Source: Actinomycetota bacterium
Lineage (GTDB): Bacteria; Actinomycetota; UBA4738; HRBIN12
Assembly (NCBI GenBank): GCA_035697485.1
Contig: DASSCU010000036.1
Location: 1-47,865, forward strand
Length of the DNA stretch: 47,865 nt
Reading direction: 5' to 3'
The notes below the pieces were generated by a model. It searched no databases. It was not told where the DNA came from and saw nothing but the letters and a program-made list of their open reading frames with translations. Positions 23,920 through 31,532 of the stretch are shown here, piece after piece; positions within the stretch are counted from its first letter, which is position 1, and every line of letters starts with the position of its first letter. Made by a program: the position numbers and the translations under genes.

Positions 23920-24726
23920 ATGCGGCTCGAGGGCAAGGTGGCGGTGATCAGCGGTGGTGGCTCGGGCATCGGGGCGGCCATCGCACGACTCTTCGCGGCC
24001 GAGGGGGCCAAAGTGGTCGTGACCGGCCGGCGGCCCGAGCCGATCGGCGAGGTCGCAGCCGCGATCGGCGGTATCGCGGTTGCGGGCGACACGTCCGACC
24101 CGGCGCACGCCACGGCAGCGGTGGATGAGGCTGTCCGCGCGTTCGGCGTGCTCGACCTGGTCGTGGCGAACGCGGGGGTCGGGTTCGGGGGTGGGGCCGG
24201 CGACGTCGCCGACGACGCGTGGCGCGCCACCATCGACATCAACCTGTCGGGAGCGCTCTACCTCGTTCGAGCCGCCATGCCGCACCTCGAGGCCCGCGGC
24301 GGCGGCTCCATCGTGCTCGTATCGTCGGTCTCGGGGTTCGTGAGCTCTGCTTCGAGCGCCGCGTACGTCGCGTCGAAGGCGGGCATGATCGGCCTCGCGA
24401 AGTCGATCGCGGTCGACGCTGGTCCGCGGGGCATCCGCGCCAACGCGCTCTGCCCGGGCTGGGTGCACACGCCGATGGGCGACGAGTCGATGGACGAGCT
24501 CGCCGAGGTCCGCGGCGTCTCGCGGGACGAGGCGTACCGGCTCGCAACCGAGCTCGTGCCGATGCGGCGGGCCGCCGAGCCCGGCGAGATCGCGGAGTGC
24601 GCGCTGTTCCTGGCGAGCGACGCGGCGTCGTACGTGTCGGGCACCACGCTCGTGGTCGACGGCGGGGGCATGGCCGTCGACATCGCGTCGGTCGCCTTCG
24701 ACGAAGTGCGCGGAGAAACCGAGTGA
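23920..24726 (+). CDS. Short-chain dehydrogenase/reductase no. 1
   Basis: 268 aa from ATG 23920 with a strong GGAGGGG site. A classical SDR: cofactor loop SGGGSGIGAAIA, ANAGVGFG, active-site Ser in VSSVSG and YVASK (Tyr-x3-Lys). The residue after the second strand is GRRPE (Arg), which favours NADP(H). The C-terminus VSGTTLVVDGGG is the usual oligomer interface. First gene of a tight three-gene operon with another SDR and a glutamine-synthetase-like ligase; its TGA overlaps the next GTG (GTGA, 24723-24726). Substrate unknown, likely an alcohol or carbonyl intermediate of the same catabolic path. Confidence 0.92.
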   Translation: MRLEGKVAVISGGGSGIGAAIARLFAAEGAKVVVTGRRPEPIGEVAAAIGGIAVAGDTSDPAHATAAVDEAVRAFGVLDLVVANAGVGFGGGAGDVADDAWRATIDINLSGALYLVRAAMPHLEARGGGSIVLVSSVSGFVSSASSAAYVASKAGMIGLAKSIAVDAGPRGIRANALCPGWVHTPMGDESMDELAEVRGVSRDEAYRLATELVPMRRAAEPGEIAECALFLASDAASYVSGTTLVVDGGGMAVDIASVAFDEVRGETE

Positions 24727-25493
24727 GCTTCGACCACACGGGGAGGACAGCGTTCGTGACCGGGGCGGGATCGGGCATCGGCCGAGCCGTGGCGATACGG
24801 CTCGCCGCCGAAGGTGCCTCGGTTGCGGTGGCCGATGTGCGCCTCGATGCTGCGGACGAGGCGGCGGCCGAGATCGGCCGCCGCGGCGGCCGCGCCGTCG
24901 CGATCGAGCTCGACGTGCGCGATCCTTCCCAGGCAGCGACCGCCCGCGACGCCGCCCTCGAGGCGTTCGGCTCGCTCCACTACCTCGTCAACAACGCCGG
25001 GCTCGTCCGCATGTCGGCGCTCGACGATCTCGACGAGGACGAATGGGACCTCGTGCTCGACACGAACCTCAAGGGTATGTACATCGTGACCCGGGCGGTC
25101 GCTCCCGCGATCGGCGACGCCGGTGGCGGGGCGATCGTGAACATGTCGACGGTCGAGTCCGAGGTGGTCGTGTCGTCGGCGGGTCACCCGCAGGTGCACT
25201 ACAACGCGTCGAAGGGCGGGGTGAAGATGCTGACGAAGGCGCTCGCGGTCGAGCTGTCGCATCGGCGGATCCGTGTGAACGCGGTCGCACCCGGCCCGAT
25301 CGCCACGTCGTTCATCCCGGGCGGCGACCTCCGATCGCCGGAGGCCTGGGCGTTCATGTCGCGGCGCCTGCTCATCGACCGCGTCGGAGAGCCCGAGGAC
25401 GTGGCGGCGGCGGCGTCGTTCCTGCTCTCGGACGAGGCCTCGTTCATCACCGGCGCGCAGCTGCCGATCGACGGGGGGTGGCTCACGCGATGA
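24723..25493 (+). CDS. Short-chain dehydrogenase/reductase no. 2
   Basis: 256 aa. GTG start overlapping the previous stop, stop overlapping the next ATG. A classical SDR: VTGAGSGIGRAVA, VADVRLDA (Asp after strand 2, so NAD+ is likely, unlike SDR no. 1), NNAGLVRMSALDDL, NMSTVES and HYNASKGG (Tyr-x3-Lys), VAPGPIATSFIPGG, ITGAQLPIDGGWL. The differing cofactor residues of the two SDRs suggest one oxidising and one reducing step, or two successive dehydrogenations. Translational coupling on both sides argues that the three products work in one pathway at fixed ratio. Confidence 0.92.
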   Translation: MSFDHTGRTAFVTGAGSGIGRAVAIRLAAEGASVAVADVRLDAADEAAAEIGRRGGRAVAIELDVRDPSQAATARDAALEAFGSLHYLVNNAGLVRMSALDDLDEDEWDLVLDTNLKGMYIVTRAVAPAIGDAGGGAIVNMSTVESEVVVSSAGHPQVHYNASKGGVKMLTKALAVELSHRRIRVNAVAPGPIATSFIPGGDLRSPEAWAFMSRRLLIDRVGEPEDVAAAASFLLSDEASFITGAQLPIDGGWLTR

Positions 25494-26863
25494 CCGTGCC
25501 GCCGATCGGTCCGGCGATCCGTCCCGATCACCTGACCGACGCCGGTCTCCGCACCGTGATCGTGACCTCGGCCGACGTGACCGGCCGGCTCGTGGGCAAG
25601 CGCTTCCCGGTCGAGGTGTTCCGCCGGCTGCTCGACGAAGGGGTGCCGCTCTCGTCGTGCGTGCTGGGGTGGGACCTCGACCAGTGGCCAGGGCCGGCAC
25701 AAGCGTACACGGGTCACCAGACCGGGTGGCACGACGTGCGACTCGTGCCCGACCTCGACACCCTCCGGCCGGCCGCCTGGCTGGACGCCACCGCGGTCTG
25801 CGTCGCCGACTTCGTGGAGATGGGCGGTGATGCGCTCGTCGCGGTCGCGCCCCGCACGATCCTGCGCCGGCAGGTGGAGCGGTTCGCCGCCGACGGGTAC
25901 ACCCCGCAGGTCGCGAGCGAGCTCGAGTTCGCGCTCTATCGAGGCACCTATGACGACGGCCGGATGAACGGGTACGAGACGCTCGTACCGACGACGACCG
26001 CGCGGGCGGACTACACGGTGCAGGCCGGCGACCAGCACGAGACCTTCTTCGGCCCGGCCCGTCAGGCGCTCGTGGACTCGAACCTCGGCCCCTGGACGAG
26101 CCAGGTCGAGTGGGGGCTCGGTCAATGGGAGATCAACCTCGAGTACCGGCAGGCGCTCGAGATGGCCGACCGGCACATCCTGTTCAAGCTCGCGATGCGC
26201 GACCTCGCCGCCGCGAACGGCATGGCCGCGACGTTCATGGCGAAGCCCTTCCCCGACACGACCGGCTCGTCGTGCCACCTGCACCTCTCGCTCGCCGACG
26301 ACCGCGGCAGGAACGTCTTCGGCGACGGCTCCAGCGGCGAGACGCTCGCAGCGCCGCTGCGCGGCGCCATCGGCGGCCTCCTCGCTCGCGCCCCCGAGCT
26401 GATGCTCTGGTACGCGCCGACCGTGAACTCGTACCGGCGCATCGCGGGCGGCGAGTTCTCGGGCAACGGACTGAGCTGGGGCTTCGACAGCCGCATGGTT
26501 TCGTGCCGCGTGCTGGTCGAGGAGCCCTCGTCGACCCGACTCGAATGGCGTGTGCCCGGCGCCGACGTGAACCCCTACCTGGCGATCGCCGGGCTGCTCG
26601 CATCGGCTCGTGAGGGCATCGCCGACGGCACCGACCCCGGCGAGCCCCTCGTCGGCGAGGACTGGGATCGTGAGGTGCCACAACTGCCCACGCACCTCGG
26701 CGATGCGACCGGCGCGTTCCGCGACAGCGACTGGACGGCCGAGACGTTCGGCGCCGACGTCGTGTCCCACTACGCGGAAGCCGCCCGCTGGGAATGGCAG
26801 CGGTTCCTCGCCGCCGACGTCGTCACCGAGTGGGAACGCCGCCGCTACTTCGAGGTGATCTGA
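25490..26863 (+). CDS. Glutamine-synthetase-like gamma-glutamyl ligase no. 2
   Basis: 457 aa from the ATG overlapping the SDR stop (ATGA). GS fold with ASELEFALYRG (metal Glu), EWGLGQWEINLEY (the canonical GQxE text, unlike ligase no. 1), SSCHLHLSL, NSYRRIAGGEFSG, SWGFDSRMVSCRV and EWRVPGADVNPYLAIAG. This is the GlnA type III / gamma-glutamylpolyamine synthetase style. It probably ligates glutamate to an amine using ATP, in the cytoplasm. Its 3' end overlaps the convergent DUF5655 gene by 19 bp. Only low similarity to ligase no. 1 is apparent by eye, so they are old paralogues with probably different amine substrates rather than a recent duplication. Confidence 0.9.
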   Translation: MTVPPIGPAIRPDHLTDAGLRTVIVTSADVTGRLVGKRFPVEVFRRLLDEGVPLSSCVLGWDLDQWPGPAQAYTGHQTGWHDVRLVPDLDTLRPAAWLDATAVCVADFVEMGGDALVAVAPRTILRRQVERFAADGYTPQVASELEFALYRGTYDDGRMNGYETLVPTTTARADYTVQAGDQHETFFGPARQALVDSNLGPWTSQVEWGLGQWEINLEYRQALEMADRHILFKLAMRDLAAANGMAATFMAKPFPDTTGSSCHLHLSLADDRGRNVFGDGSSGETLAAPLRGAIGGLLARAPELMLWYAPTVNSYRRIAGGEFSGNGLSWGFDSRMVSCRVLVEEPSSTRLEWRVPGADVNPYLAIAGLLASAREGIADGTDPGEPLVGEDWDREVPQLPTHLGDATGAFRDSDWTAETFGADVVSHYAEAARWEWQRFLAADVVTEWERRRYFEVI

Positions 26864-27231
26864 GGCCCTGCGCGGTCCGCGGCGTCCCGGAGCCACGTGG
26901 CGACCTCGTCATCGATCTCGCCGGGATGACGCACCTCGAGATGATGCATCCAACGCCCCGGCGCGGGTTGCACCACCTCCTTGAACCGATCGGAGACGAT
27001 CGGGCGATCCAACGCGATCGAGAGCACGACTTCAGCGACGTCGCCGTGCAGATACCGGTCGGGCAGCCAGAGAAAGGCGAAGCCACGACCTCGGCGGAAG
27101 CCCACCTGCGACTTCGACGTGCGGACCTGATGCGGTCCGACCTCGTCGAGGATGCTCCGCACCCGGTCGAACACCGCAAGCGCAGCGGGATGACCAACGA
27201 AGAACTCCTCGGGTCCTTCCGGCTCGTCCAT
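26845..27231 (-). CDS. DUF5655-like protein
   Basis: 128 aa from ATG 27231. The text FDRVRSILDEVGPHQVRTSKSQVGFRRGRGFAFLW, then SIALDRPIVSDRFKEVVQPAPGRWMHHLEV, is characteristic of DUF5655, a small alpha/beta domain often compared with YdhG/MmcQ-like folds and of unknown role. No signal or membrane segment. A TACGCT box 6 nt before the start suggests a leaderless transcript. Convergent with, and overlapping, the GS-like gene; it is divergent from P450 no. 2, so the P450 upstream region also contains this gene's promoter. Confidence 0.8.
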   Translation of the reverse strand: MDEPEGPEEFFVGHPAALAVFDRVRSILDEVGPHQVRTSKSQVGFRRGRGFAFLWLPDRYLHGDVAEVVLSIALDRPIVSDRFKEVVQPAPGRWMHHLEVRHPGEIDDEVATWLRDAADRAGPQITSK

Positions 27232-27237
27232 CGCGCG

Positions 27238-27243
27238 AGCGTA
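27238..27243 (-). promoter_or_regulatory. -10-like TACGCT of the DUF5655 gene
   Basis: TACGCT ends 6 nt before the ATG at 27231. It lies 22 bp from the P450 element on the other strand. Confidence 0.45.
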
Positions 27244-27264
27244 GTGGGCTGAGTTGCCCGGAAA

Positions 27265-27285
27265 GTCGTTCGGTAGCAAAATACC
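27265..27285 (+). promoter_or_regulatory. Conserved P450 upstream element, copy B
   Basis: GTCGTTCGG, then TAGC, then AAAATACC. Identical to copy A except in the four central bases, and at nearly the same distance from its P450 start (43 nt against 39 nt). The A-rich block stands out in this GC-rich sequence. Confidence 0.7.
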
Positions 27286-27328
27286 TGCGCCGCGCACCGC
27301 CTCGACCCGACGGAGGGGAGCCGATCGC

Positions 27329-28576
27329 ATGGGTGACACGCTGGGCGATATCGACCTCGTGAACCCCGACAACTACGTCGAACGCGTGCCGTTCGAGTGG
27401 TTCGATCACCTCCGCGAGGATCACCCGATCGTCTGGCACCCGGAACCCTCGCCGAACACGGGCTTCTGGGCCGTCACCCGCTACGACGACCTCACCAACG
27501 TGCACATGGACTGGCAGACCTACTCCTCGGAGCTCGGAGCCGTCGCCCTCGAGGAGCTCGACGAGGAACAGCTCGAGGTGCGTAAGTCGATGCTCGAGAC
27601 CGACCCACCCCGGCATACGGAGCTGCGCAAGATCTGCTCGAAGCGGTTCAGCGCGCGCGGCGTCGGCCGCTACGAGGACTGGATCCGCGACGTCGCCCGC
27701 ACGGTGCTCGACGACGCCCTGCCCAAAGGCGAGTTCGACTTCGTGAGCGAGATCAGCCGCGACCTGCCGATCCGCTTCCTGTGCTCGATCTTCACCGTGC
27801 CACAGGAAGACGCCCCGCAGCTGATCGCCTGGGGCGACAGCATGATCGCGAACCAGGACCCGGATCTCTCCGCTGCCGTGGTCGACAAGGTCGACACCGA
27901 GGCGTACCGGCTGCTGCCGTTCCGCTCCCCCACCGCGCTCAAGGTGTTCGAGTACGCCGACCGCCAGCGCGACCAGCGCCTGGCCGAGCCCGCCGACGAC
28001 GTGCTGCAAGCCCTCACGGTCGCGCAGAGCGAAGGGGTGCTGGACGAGCGCGAGTTCCATAACTACTTCGGGGTGCTGATGATCGCGGGCAACGAGACCA
28101 CGCGGCACACCATCAGCCACGGCATGCTCGCCCTGATGCAACACCCGGAGCAGTTCGAACTGCTGCGAGAGCGGCCGGAGCTGATCCCGAACGCCACGGA
28201 GGAGATCCTGCGGTGGGCCACCCCGGTGTTCCACTTCCGGCGCACCGCCACCCGCGACGCGGAGTTGCACGGTCAACCGATCGCGATGGGCGACAAGGTC
28301 GTGACCTGGTACATCAGCGCCAACCGCGACCCGGCGATGTTCCCCGACCCCTACACGTTCGACGTCACGAGGACGCCGAACGACCACGTGACGTTCGGGC
28401 CCGGGGGACCCCACTTCTGCCTGGGGGCGCACCTGGCGCGGCTCGAGACGAAGATCCTGTTCCAGGAGCTGATCCCCCGCCTCGACGCGATCGAGCTCAC
28501 CGGGCCCGTCCAGCGCATCCGCTCGAACTTCGTGAACGGCATCAAGCGCATGCCGGTGCGCGTGCGAACGAAGTAG
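27329..28576 (+). CDS. Cytochrome P450 no. 2, CYP125/CYP142-like
   Basis: 415 aa from ATG 27329 after GGAGGGGAG. Soluble bacterial P450 with the full set of motifs: I-helix MIAGNETTRH (normal Glu-Thr), EEILRW (ExxR), heme loop FGPGGPHFCLGAHLAR. The N-terminal DLVNPDNYVERVPFEWFDHLREDHPI and C-terminal RIRSNFVNGIKRMPVR segments resemble the actinobacterial CYP125/CYP142/CYP124 group that hydroxylates sterol side chains or branched lipids. The substrate here may differ. It is followed after 6 bp by an LLM oxidoreductase. No redox partner genes nearby. Confidence 0.92.
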   Translation: MGDTLGDIDLVNPDNYVERVPFEWFDHLREDHPIVWHPEPSPNTGFWAVTRYDDLTNVHMDWQTYSSELGAVALEELDEEQLEVRKSMLETDPPRHTELRKICSKRFSARGVGRYEDWIRDVARTVLDDALPKGEFDFVSEISRDLPIRFLCSIFTVPQEDAPQLIAWGDSMIANQDPDLSAAVVDKVDTEAYRLLPFRSPTALKVFEYADRQRDQRLAEPADDVLQALTVAQSEGVLDEREFHNYFGVLMIAGNETTRHTISHGMLALMQHPEQFELLRERPELIPNATEEILRWATPVFHFRRTATRDAELHGQPIAMGDKVVTWYISANRDPAMFPDPYTFDVTRTPNDHVTFGPGGPHFCLGAHLARLETKILFQELIPRLDAIELTGPVQRIRSNFVNGIKRMPVRVRTK

Positions 28577-28582
28577 CGCCCG

Positions 28583-29521
28583 ATGAAGCCTCCGCGGCTG
28601 GTGCTCGTGCTGAGCGAGAACCACACCCTCGTGCCGGCCCGGGACCTGCGCGCGTTGGTCGACGTCGCGGTCGAGGCCGAACGCGCGGGGTTCGACGGCG
28701 TCATGGTGAGCGAGCACATCGTGCTCGGCCGGGGAGCCGACGTCGACGGGTTGCCCGAGAACCCGCGCGACTACGCCCTGCCGGGGAACCAAGACCCGGC
28801 GACGCCGTGGCCCTCGTCGTTGCTGCTGCTCGCGGCGATCGCGACGGTCACCACCGACCTGCGGCTGATCGCGAGCGCGGTGATCCCGCCGCTTCGGCAC
28901 CCGCTGCAGATCGCGAAGGAGCTTGCGACCCTCGACCTACTCTCGCGTGGCCGGCTCGTCGTGCAGCCAACCGTGAGCTGGCACCGCGCGGAGTACGAAG
29001 CGCTCGGCGTGGCGTTCGAGACGCGCGGCGTGCGCCTGGACGAACACCTCGAGGCGTGGAAGCTGCTCTGGCGGGATTCCCCCGGCAGCTTCCGCGGCGT
29101 GCACTACGCGTTCGACGACGTCTGGCTCGAGCCGAAGGCCTTCCGAACCGACGGGCCGCACCTGTGGTTCGGCGGTGAGCGCCTGCACGACCGGCAGCTG
29201 CGGCGGCTCGTGACCTACGGCCACGGCTTCAACCCGCTCGGCCGCGCGAGCGACGACGACCTGGAACGCCTCGCCTCGGCGATGGCTGCGGCCGGCCGCG
29301 ACATGGCGGAGCTCGAGATGGTCGGTGGCACGCGAGGCTCGTTCCCCGACGCGAGCCACCCGGCCGCGCTCGACGGAGCACTCGACCAGATCCCCGAGCA
29401 CGTGGAACGGGGGTTCACCACGATCTGCATCAAGCCCAGCCAGTTCACCGACGATCCGACCGAGATCCCGGCGCTCCTGCGGCGTGTCGTCGACGGCGTC
29501 GAGGCGCGCGTCCGGGGCTAG
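28583..29521 (+). CDS. LLM-class (probably F420-dependent) oxidoreductase
   Basis: 312 aa from ATG 28583. Luciferase-like monooxygenase TIM barrel: DVAVEAERAGFDGVMVSEHIVLG, SLLLLAAIATVTTDLRLIASAVIPPLRHPLQIAKELATLDLLSRGRL, and VSWHRAEYEALGVAFETRGVRLDEHLEAWKLLW. These are the usual landmarks of F420-dependent actinobacterial members (TIGR03619-like); FMN use cannot be excluded. It probably acts on a product of the adjacent P450, with which it is co-transcribed. It ends 6 bp from the convergent MarR gene. Confidence 0.9.
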   Translation: MKPPRLVLVLSENHTLVPARDLRALVDVAVEAERAGFDGVMVSEHIVLGRGADVDGLPENPRDYALPGNQDPATPWPSSLLLLAAIATVTTDLRLIASAVIPPLRHPLQIAKELATLDLLSRGRLVVQPTVSWHRAEYEALGVAFETRGVRLDEHLEAWKLLWRDSPGSFRGVHYAFDDVWLEPKAFRTDGPHLWFGGERLHDRQLRRLVTYGHGFNPLGRASDDDLERLASAMAAAGRDMAELEMVGGTRGSFPDASHPAALDGALDQIPEHVERGFTTICIKPSQFTDDPTEIPALLRRVVDGVEARVRG

Positions 29522-29527
29522 TCCGGC

Positions 29528-30085
29528 TCAGACGACCGGGCCCGGATCCTCGCTCGTCGAGGGCGCCACGGCCCGCAGCAACGACCGCAGCATCGCTGCC
29601 AGGTCGTCCTGCTGCTCGGGATCCAGGTGGCCGGCCACCGCAGATTCCTCAGCGTTGAACTTCGGGAATAGATCTTCGATCGTGGCGCGGCCCGACGGCG
29701 TGAGCTCGACGATCACCATCCGCCCGTCCTTCGCGTCCTTCCGGCGGGTGACGAGCCCCCGGGACTCGAGCGTGGTCATCACCCCGGTCGCCGTCGGTCG
29801 GCTGATGCCGACGGCGGCGGCGAACTCGCGGGCCTCCATCTCGCCCCAGACCCACAGCACCCACAGCCCGACGAACGACGTCCAACTCAGGCGGTCGGGC
29901 GCGAGCACCTTCGCCTCCATGTGCCGGCGGATCGCGGCGGAGCTGCGGAAGAGGTTCGAGATCGCCCACATCGCCCGGAAGTCGAGGTGGAGCTGCCCGA
30001 GCTCCTCCTGCACCTTCCGCTCGGCCGGCAGCAGGCCGTCCTCGCCCGGCAGGTGGCGCTCACCGGGGCGCGTCGTGTGGCTCAC
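29528..30085 (-). CDS. MarR-family transcriptional regulator
   Basis: 185 aa; the GTG at 30085 overlaps the TGA of the PLP-decarboxylase gene (GTGA). A winged helix-turn-helix: DRLSWTSFVGLWVLWVWGEMEAREFAAAVGISRPTATGVMTTLESRGLVTRRKDAKDGRMVIVELTPSG, with the recognition helix at SRPTATGVMTTLE and the wing at RRKDAKDGR. An extended N-terminus of ~45 aa. MarR proteins usually sense aromatic or phenolic ligands. It is the only intact DNA-binding regulator in the window and the natural candidate for controlling the decarboxylase/permease genes and perhaps the P450 elements; which sites it binds is not shown by the sequence. Confidence 0.9.
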   Translation of the reverse strand: MSHTTRPGERHLPGEDGLLPAERKVQEELGQLHLDFRAMWAISNLFRSSAAIRRHMEAKVLAPDRLSWTSFVGLWVLWVWGEMEAREFAAAVGISRPTATGVMTTLESRGLVTRRKDAKDGRMVIVELTPSGRATIEDLFPKFNAEESAVAGHLDPEQQDDLAAMLRSLLRAVAPSTSEDPGPVV

Positions 30086-31509
30086 GCCGCGCTCCCCGTG
30101 CGGGCGATCCGCTCACCCAGCTCGCGTGCGACGTCGAGCAGCGCCACCACGTCCTCCTCGGTGGTCCGGAAGTTCACGAAGCAGGGGCGCAGCCACACCT
30201 CGTCGTCGATGAGGGCCGGCGCGAGGTACGCGCGGCCGTCGGCCTGGATCGCTTCGGCCAGCGCCTGGTTGTGGGCGTTGACGTCGGCGACGCCGCTGGG
30301 CACGTGCCGGATCGGCACGATCGAGAGCTGTGGCGTGGCCTCCATCACCTCGAAGTCCTCCGTGTGCTGCGCCCGCCGGTAGAGCAGGTCCGCCTCGGCG
30401 AGGTTCCGTTCGATCGCGTCGCGGAACTGCGCGGCGCCGTGCGCCCGGAACGCGAGCCAGAGCTTCAGCGCCCGGAACGGGCGGGAGTACTCGAGCGTGA
30501 TGTCGGCGGCGTGCAGCTCGTGCTGCTGGTGCGGCAGGTAGCCCTGCTCGTGGCTGAACGCGCTCGCCAGCGCCTCGTCGTCGCGCACGAGGACCACGCC
30601 GCACGCCTTGGGCAGGTACAGCCACTTGTGCGCGTCGATCGAGCAGGAATCGGCCCGGTCGAGCCCCGCGAACAGGTCGCGCCTCGACGGGACCGACGCC
30701 GCCGGCAGGCCGTAGGCCCCGTCGACGTGCATCCAGACGCCGCGCTCCTCACACACGTCGGCCACGTCGCCGAGCGGATCGATCGCGCCCGTCAGGGTGG
30801 TGCCCGCGGTCGCCACCACGGCGATCGGCGTCACGCCCGCCCCGAGATCGTCGACGATCGCGCGGTCGAGCGCCTCCGGCCGCATGCGCCGCAGCCCGTC
30901 GATCTCGATCGCACGCAGGTTGTCGGAGCCGATGCCCAGCAGCTCGACGGCCCGGGTCACCGAGTAGTGCACCTCCTGCGAGCAGTACACGGCAGTGGTT
31001 ACCTGCCCGAGCCCCCGGTGGCGCGCCCCTGGCAGGGCGCGTTCCCGCGCGGCGGCGATCGCCGTCACGTTGCTGACGGTGCCCCCGCTCGTGAACGCCC
31101 CGGCTGTGGCCGGGAAGCCTACGAACTCGGCCACCCACCGGACGGCCTGGTCCTCGGTCTGGGTCGCCGCCCGAGCGTCGACCGCGAGGTTGATGTCGTA
31201 CGAGTGCGCGAGGAAGTCGCCGAGCGTGCCGATCTCGAGCCCGCTCGACCCGATGAACGCGAAATACCGGGGCCGTGCCTGCGCGATCGACTCGTCGAGG
31301 ATGCGCGCGGCGTCGTCGAGTACGTCGTGCACCGGCGACGGCTCGGCGGGCAAGGCGCGTTGGAGGAGCCGCCGCACCCGGTCGTCGAGCGGCGGCTCCT
31401 CAGGGCGGAAGCGGTCGAAGCTGCGCCAGGCCTCGGCGACCAGGCGCGCCGCGTGCTCGAGCGCCTCGTCGCGAGGCGCATCGAGCCGCAGCGGTCGGTC
31501 GTCGCTCAT
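30082..31509 (-). CDS. Group II pyridoxal-phosphate-dependent decarboxylase
   Basis: 475 aa from ATG 31509. Aromatic-L-amino-acid/glutamate decarboxylase family: PRYFAFIGSSG, AGAFTSGGTVSNVTAIAAAR, VYCSQEVHYSVTRAVELLG, VATAGTTLTGAIDPLGDVADVCEERGVWMHVDGAYG (Asp binding the cofactor pyridine) and SIDAHKWLYLPKACG with the Schiff-base Lys. It turns an amino acid into an amine and CO2. The next gene upstream is an APC permease, so amino-acid uptake followed by decarboxylation is likely. Tyrosine or DOPA-type substrates would lead to the homoprotocatechuate dioxygenase nearby; that is inference. A TACCAT box 6 nt before the ATG suggests its own leaderless promoter. Confidence 0.93.
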   Translation of the reverse strand: MSDDRPLRLDAPRDEALEHAARLVAEAWRSFDRFRPEEPPLDDRVRRLLQRALPAEPSPVHDVLDDAARILDESIAQARPRYFAFIGSSGLEIGTLGDFLAHSYDINLAVDARAATQTEDQAVRWVAEFVGFPATAGAFTSGGTVSNVTAIAAARERALPGARHRGLGQVTTAVYCSQEVHYSVTRAVELLGIGSDNLRAIEIDGLRRMRPEALDRAIVDDLGAGVTPIAVVATAGTTLTGAIDPLGDVADVCEERGVWMHVDGAYGLPAASVPSRRDLFAGLDRADSCSIDAHKWLYLPKACGVVLVRDDEALASAFSHEQGYLPHQQHELHAADITLEYSRPFRALKLWLAFRAHGAAQFRDAIERNLAEADLLYRRAQHTEDFEVMEATPQLSIVPIRHVPSGVADVNAHNQALAEAIQADGRAYLAPALIDDEVWLRPCFVNFRTTEEDVVALLDVARELGERIARTGSAA

Positions 31510-31515
31510 GCCGGG

Positions 31516-31521
31516 ATGGTA
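31516..31521 (-). promoter_or_regulatory. -10-like TACCAT of the decarboxylase gene
   Basis: TACCAT ends 6 nt before the ATG at 31509, in the 23-bp gap after the permease gene. Confidence 0.4.
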
Positions 31522-31532
31522 CCGACCCCGGC

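Noticed and set aside
22105-24468. 787-codon minus-strand frame across the GS-like and SDR no. 1 genes
   Set aside because: Only the short section at 23.2-23.7 kb looks like protein, and it belongs to the AhpD-like gene. The rest mirrors well-supported plus-strand genes.
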